The translations under genes and the position numbers were made by a program. Shown here piece by piece: positions 61,795 through 64,000 of a stretch of 64,000 nucleotides of DNA. Positions within the stretch are counted from its first letter, which is position 1. Each line of letters starts with the position of its first letter. The notes beneath the pieces are model-generated. The model did not search any database. It saw only the letters and a program-made list of their open reading frames with translations, and was not told where the DNA came from. Origin of the DNA: Arenicola marina (Eukaryota; Annelida; Polychaeta; Arenicolidae); NCBI GenBank assembly GCA_964019135.1, contig OZ025256.1:35622035-35686034 (forward strand), written 5' to 3'.

Positions 61795-64000
61795 GGTAAT
61801 GGTGTGAGGTAATGGCGTCAGGTAATGGTGTGAGGTAATGGTGTGAGGTAATGGCGTGAGGTAATGGCGTGAGGTAATGGCGTGAGGTAATGGCGTGGGG
61901 TAATGACGTGAGGTAATGGCGTGAGGTAATGGTGTGAGGTAATGGTGTGAGGTAATGGCGTGAGGTAATGGCGTGCGGTAGTGGTGTGAGGTAATGGCGT
62001 GAGGTAAAGGCATGAGGTAATGGTATGAGGTAATGGCGTGATGTAATGTTGTAAGATAATGGCGTGAGGTAATAATGTTAGGTAATGGCGTGAGGTAATG
62101 GTGTGAGGTAAGAACGTGAGGTAATGGTCTGAGGTAATAGTGTGAGGTAATGGTGTGAAGTAATGGTGCAAGGTACTGGTATGAGGTAATGACGTGAGGT
62201 AATGGTGTGAGGTAATGGTGTGAGGTAATGGTGTAAGGTAATGGTGTGAGGTAATGGCGTGAGGTAATGGCGTGCGGTAGTGGTGTGAGGTAATGGCGTG
62301 AGGTAAAGGCATGAGGTAATGGTATGAGGTAATGGCGTGATGTAATGTTGTAAGATAAAGGCGTGAGGTAATAATGTTAGGTAATGGCGTGAGGTAATGG
62401 TGTGAGGTAAGAACGTGAGGTAATGGTCTGAGGTAATAGTGTGAGGTAACGGTGTGAAGTAATGGTGCAAGGTACTGGTATGAGGTAATGACGTGAGGTA
62501 ATGGTGTGAGGTAATGGTGTGAGGTAATGGTGTAAGGTAATGGTATGAGGTAATGGCGTGATTTAATGTTGTAAGGTAATGGCGTGAGGTAATGACGTTA
62601 GGTAATGGTGTGAGGTAATGGCGTGAGGTAATGGCGTGAGGTAAGAGCCTGAGGTAATGGCGTGAGGTAATGGCGTGAGGTAATGGTGTGAGGTAATGGT
62701 GTGAGGTAATGGTGTAAGGTAATGGCGTGAGGTAATGGCGTGAGGTAATGGCGTGAGGTAATGGCGTGAGGTAATGGTGTGAGGTAATGGTGTGAGGTAA
62801 TGGCGTGAGGTAATGGTGTGAGGTAATGGTGTGAGGTAATGGTGTAAGGTAATGGCGTGAGGTAATGGCGTGAGGTAATGGTGTAAGGTAATGGTGTGAG
62901 GTAATGGCGTCAGGTAATGGTGTGAGGTAATGGTGTGAGGTAATGGCGCGAGGTAATGGCGTGAGGTAATGGCGTGAGGTAATGGCGTGGGGTAATGACG
63001 TGAGGTAATGGCGTGAGGTAATGGTGTGAGGTAATGGTGTGAGGTAATGGCGTGAGGTAATTGCGTGCGGTAGTGGTGTGAGGTAATGGCGTGAGGTAAA
63101 AGCATGAGGTAATGGTATGAGGTAATGGCGTGATGTAATGTTGTAAGATAATGGCGTGAGGTAATAATGTTAGGTAATGGCGTGAGGTAATGGTGTGAGG
63201 TAAGAACGTGAGGTAATGGTCTGAGGTAATAGTGTGAGGTAACGGTGTGAAGTAATGGTGCAAGGTACTGGTATGAGGTAATGACGTGAGGTAATGGTGT
63301 GAGGTAATGGTGTGAGGTAATGGTGTAAGGTAATGGTATGAGGTAATGGCGTGATTTAATGTTGTAAGGTAATGGCCTGAGGTAATGACGTTAGGTAATG
63401 GTGTGAGGTAATGGCGTGAGTTAATGGTGCAAGGTAATGGTATGCGGTAATGGCGTGAGGTAATGACGTTAGGTAATGGCGTGAGGTAATGGCGTGAGGT
63501 AATGACGTGAGGTAATGGCGTGAGGTAATGACGTGAGGTAAGGGCGTGAGGTAATGCGTGAGGTAATCGCGTGAGATAAGAGCCTGAGGTAATGGCGTGA
63601 GGTAATGGCGTGAGGTAAGAGCCTGGGGTAATGGCGTGAGGTAATGGCGTGAGGTAAAGGCGTGAGGTAATGGTGTTAGGTAATGGCGTGGGGTAATGGC
63701 GTGAGGTTGTGACGTGAGGTAATGGCGTGACGTAAGAGCGTGAGGTAATGGTGTGAGGTAATGGCGTGAGGTAATGGCGTGGGGTAATGGCGTGAGGTTG
63801 TGACGTGAGGTAATGGCGTGACGTAAGAGCGTGAGGTAATGGTGTGAGGTAATGGCGTGAGGTAATTGAGTGAGGTAATGGCGTGAGGTAATGGTGTGAG
63901 GTAATGGCGTGAGGTAATGACGTTAGGTAATGGCGTGAGGTAATGGCGTGAGGTAATGGTGTGAGGTAATAGTGTGAGGTAATGGCGTGAGGTAATGACG
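61795..64000 (+). repeat. Continuation after the 10-kb duplication; partial further module
   Basis: Matches 56,533-58,738 at offset 5,262 (2,936 + 2,326 bp), with a 12-bp unit at 63,550-63,561 (partner 58,288). It runs off the right end of the window. A GGCCTGAGG variant near 63,373 is private. Near its end it carries a local 91-bp duplication, described separately. Confidence 0.82.
63681..63862 (+). repeat. Private 91-bp (seven-unit) tandem duplication
   Basis: The run from the TAATGGCGTGGGG unit at 63,681 through the GGTTGTGACG and GACGTAAGAGCG units is repeated starting at 63,772, offset 91 bp. The equivalent places near 48,268 and 58,429 have a single copy, so this is one of the youngest events visible. 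Confidence 0.88.

Larger units (their letters stand above)
1..64000 (+). repeat. 13-bp tandem minisatellite/satellite array filling the window
   Basis: Every stretch reads as head-to-tail copies of GGTAATGGCGTGA, all in the same orientation. From the first GG at 6 to the last at 63,991 there are 63,985 bp. Adding 28 for the 12-bp units and subtracting 1 for the single 14-bp unit gives 64,012, which is 13 x 4,924. Base changes concentrate at unit positions 8-9 (GC to GT, AC, GG, CT, TT or AG), with fewer at the GG start and the GTGA end; the TAA of the core is the most stable part. Variant units such as GGTAAGAGCCTGA, GGTAATGACGTTA and CGTAAGAGTGTGA recur in fixed order and define the higher-order repeats. 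The + strand is strongly G-rich over C (consensus 6 G, 1 C). No flanking unique DNA is present. The family is not one I recognise by name. Confidence 0.98.

Noticed and set aside
1-64000. CRISPR array
   Set aside because: There are no unique spacers; the units are contiguous 13-mers with no alternating repeat-spacer pattern and no cas genes.
1-64000. Telomeric repeat
   Set aside because: The unit is not a TTAGGG/TTTAGGG-type repeat, and its variants are ordered into kilobase HORs, unlike telomerase-made DNA. TTAGG occurs only as the ACGTTAGG variant unit.
1-64000. Known centromeric satellite with a CENP-B box
   Set aside because: A 13-bp unit is far shorter than alpha-type monomers, and I saw no motif resembling the CENP-B box. 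HOR organisation alone does not show centromere identity.
1-64000. Transposon or retroelement insertions
   Set aside because: No stretch departs from the 13-bp unit, and I saw no terminal repeats, target-site duplications or poly-A tracts.
1-64000. Homeodomain sites, from the TAAT core in each unit
   Set aside because: TAAT is too short to support a binding claim, and its conservation is explained by common descent of the units.
1-64000. Inverted repeats or palindromes between blocks
   Set aside because: All units point the same way; I found no block in reverse orientation.

Overview
The whole window is one uninterrupted tandem array of a 13-bp minisatellite/satellite unit. The + strand consensus is GGTAATGGCGTGA; the commonest variant is GGTAATGGTGTGA. 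I found no unique sequence, gene, RNA gene, mobile element or array edge, so the array runs past both ends. Counting by phase, the first complete unit starts at 6 and the last partial one at 63,991. That interval holds exactly 4,924 units if 28 of them are 12 bp and one is 14 bp, and those are the odd-length units I located.

Organism: probably a eukaryote, inferred only from satellite architecture of this size and from a CpG-to-TpG variant pattern. The species, chromosome and position (centromeric, subtelomeric, sex-chromosomal or other) cannot be read from the sequence. The long minus-strand ORFs (up to 407 aa) are by-products of the repeat: the period is 1 modulo 3, so all three frames read the same 13-residue peptide, SRHYLTPLPHAIT, without stops.

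Layout. The units carry variants that act as a barcode and reveal nested higher-order repeats (HORs). (1) 1-6,270: a 3,535-bp HOR, one full length plus a truncated second copy. (2) 6,271-11,940: rearranged further copies of that family, with a 259-bp local duplication. (3) 11,941-14,592: a 1,326-bp tandem duplication. (4) 15,344-33,379: a tandem duplication of about 9.07 kb, each copy containing 2,936/3,482-bp HORs. (5) 33,380-36,590: a mosaic including a 1,378-bp duplication. (6) From 36,591, a second copy of the segment beginning at 13,435, without the 9-kb duplication. (7) 41,473-61,794: an almost identical 10,161-bp tandem duplication. (8) 61,795-64,000: a further partial copy with a private 91-bp duplication.

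The offsets between copies give a consistent history. A duplication of about 12.7 kb (left copy from 13,435, right copy 36,591 to about 49,287) came first. The left copy then gained the 9.07-kb and 1,378-bp duplications. The right copy and its downstream flank gained the 10,161-bp duplication. The interest of the window lies in this record of stepwise satellite growth and in the strand-asymmetric motif content of the unit. I see no evidence of a protein-coding or enzymatic system.
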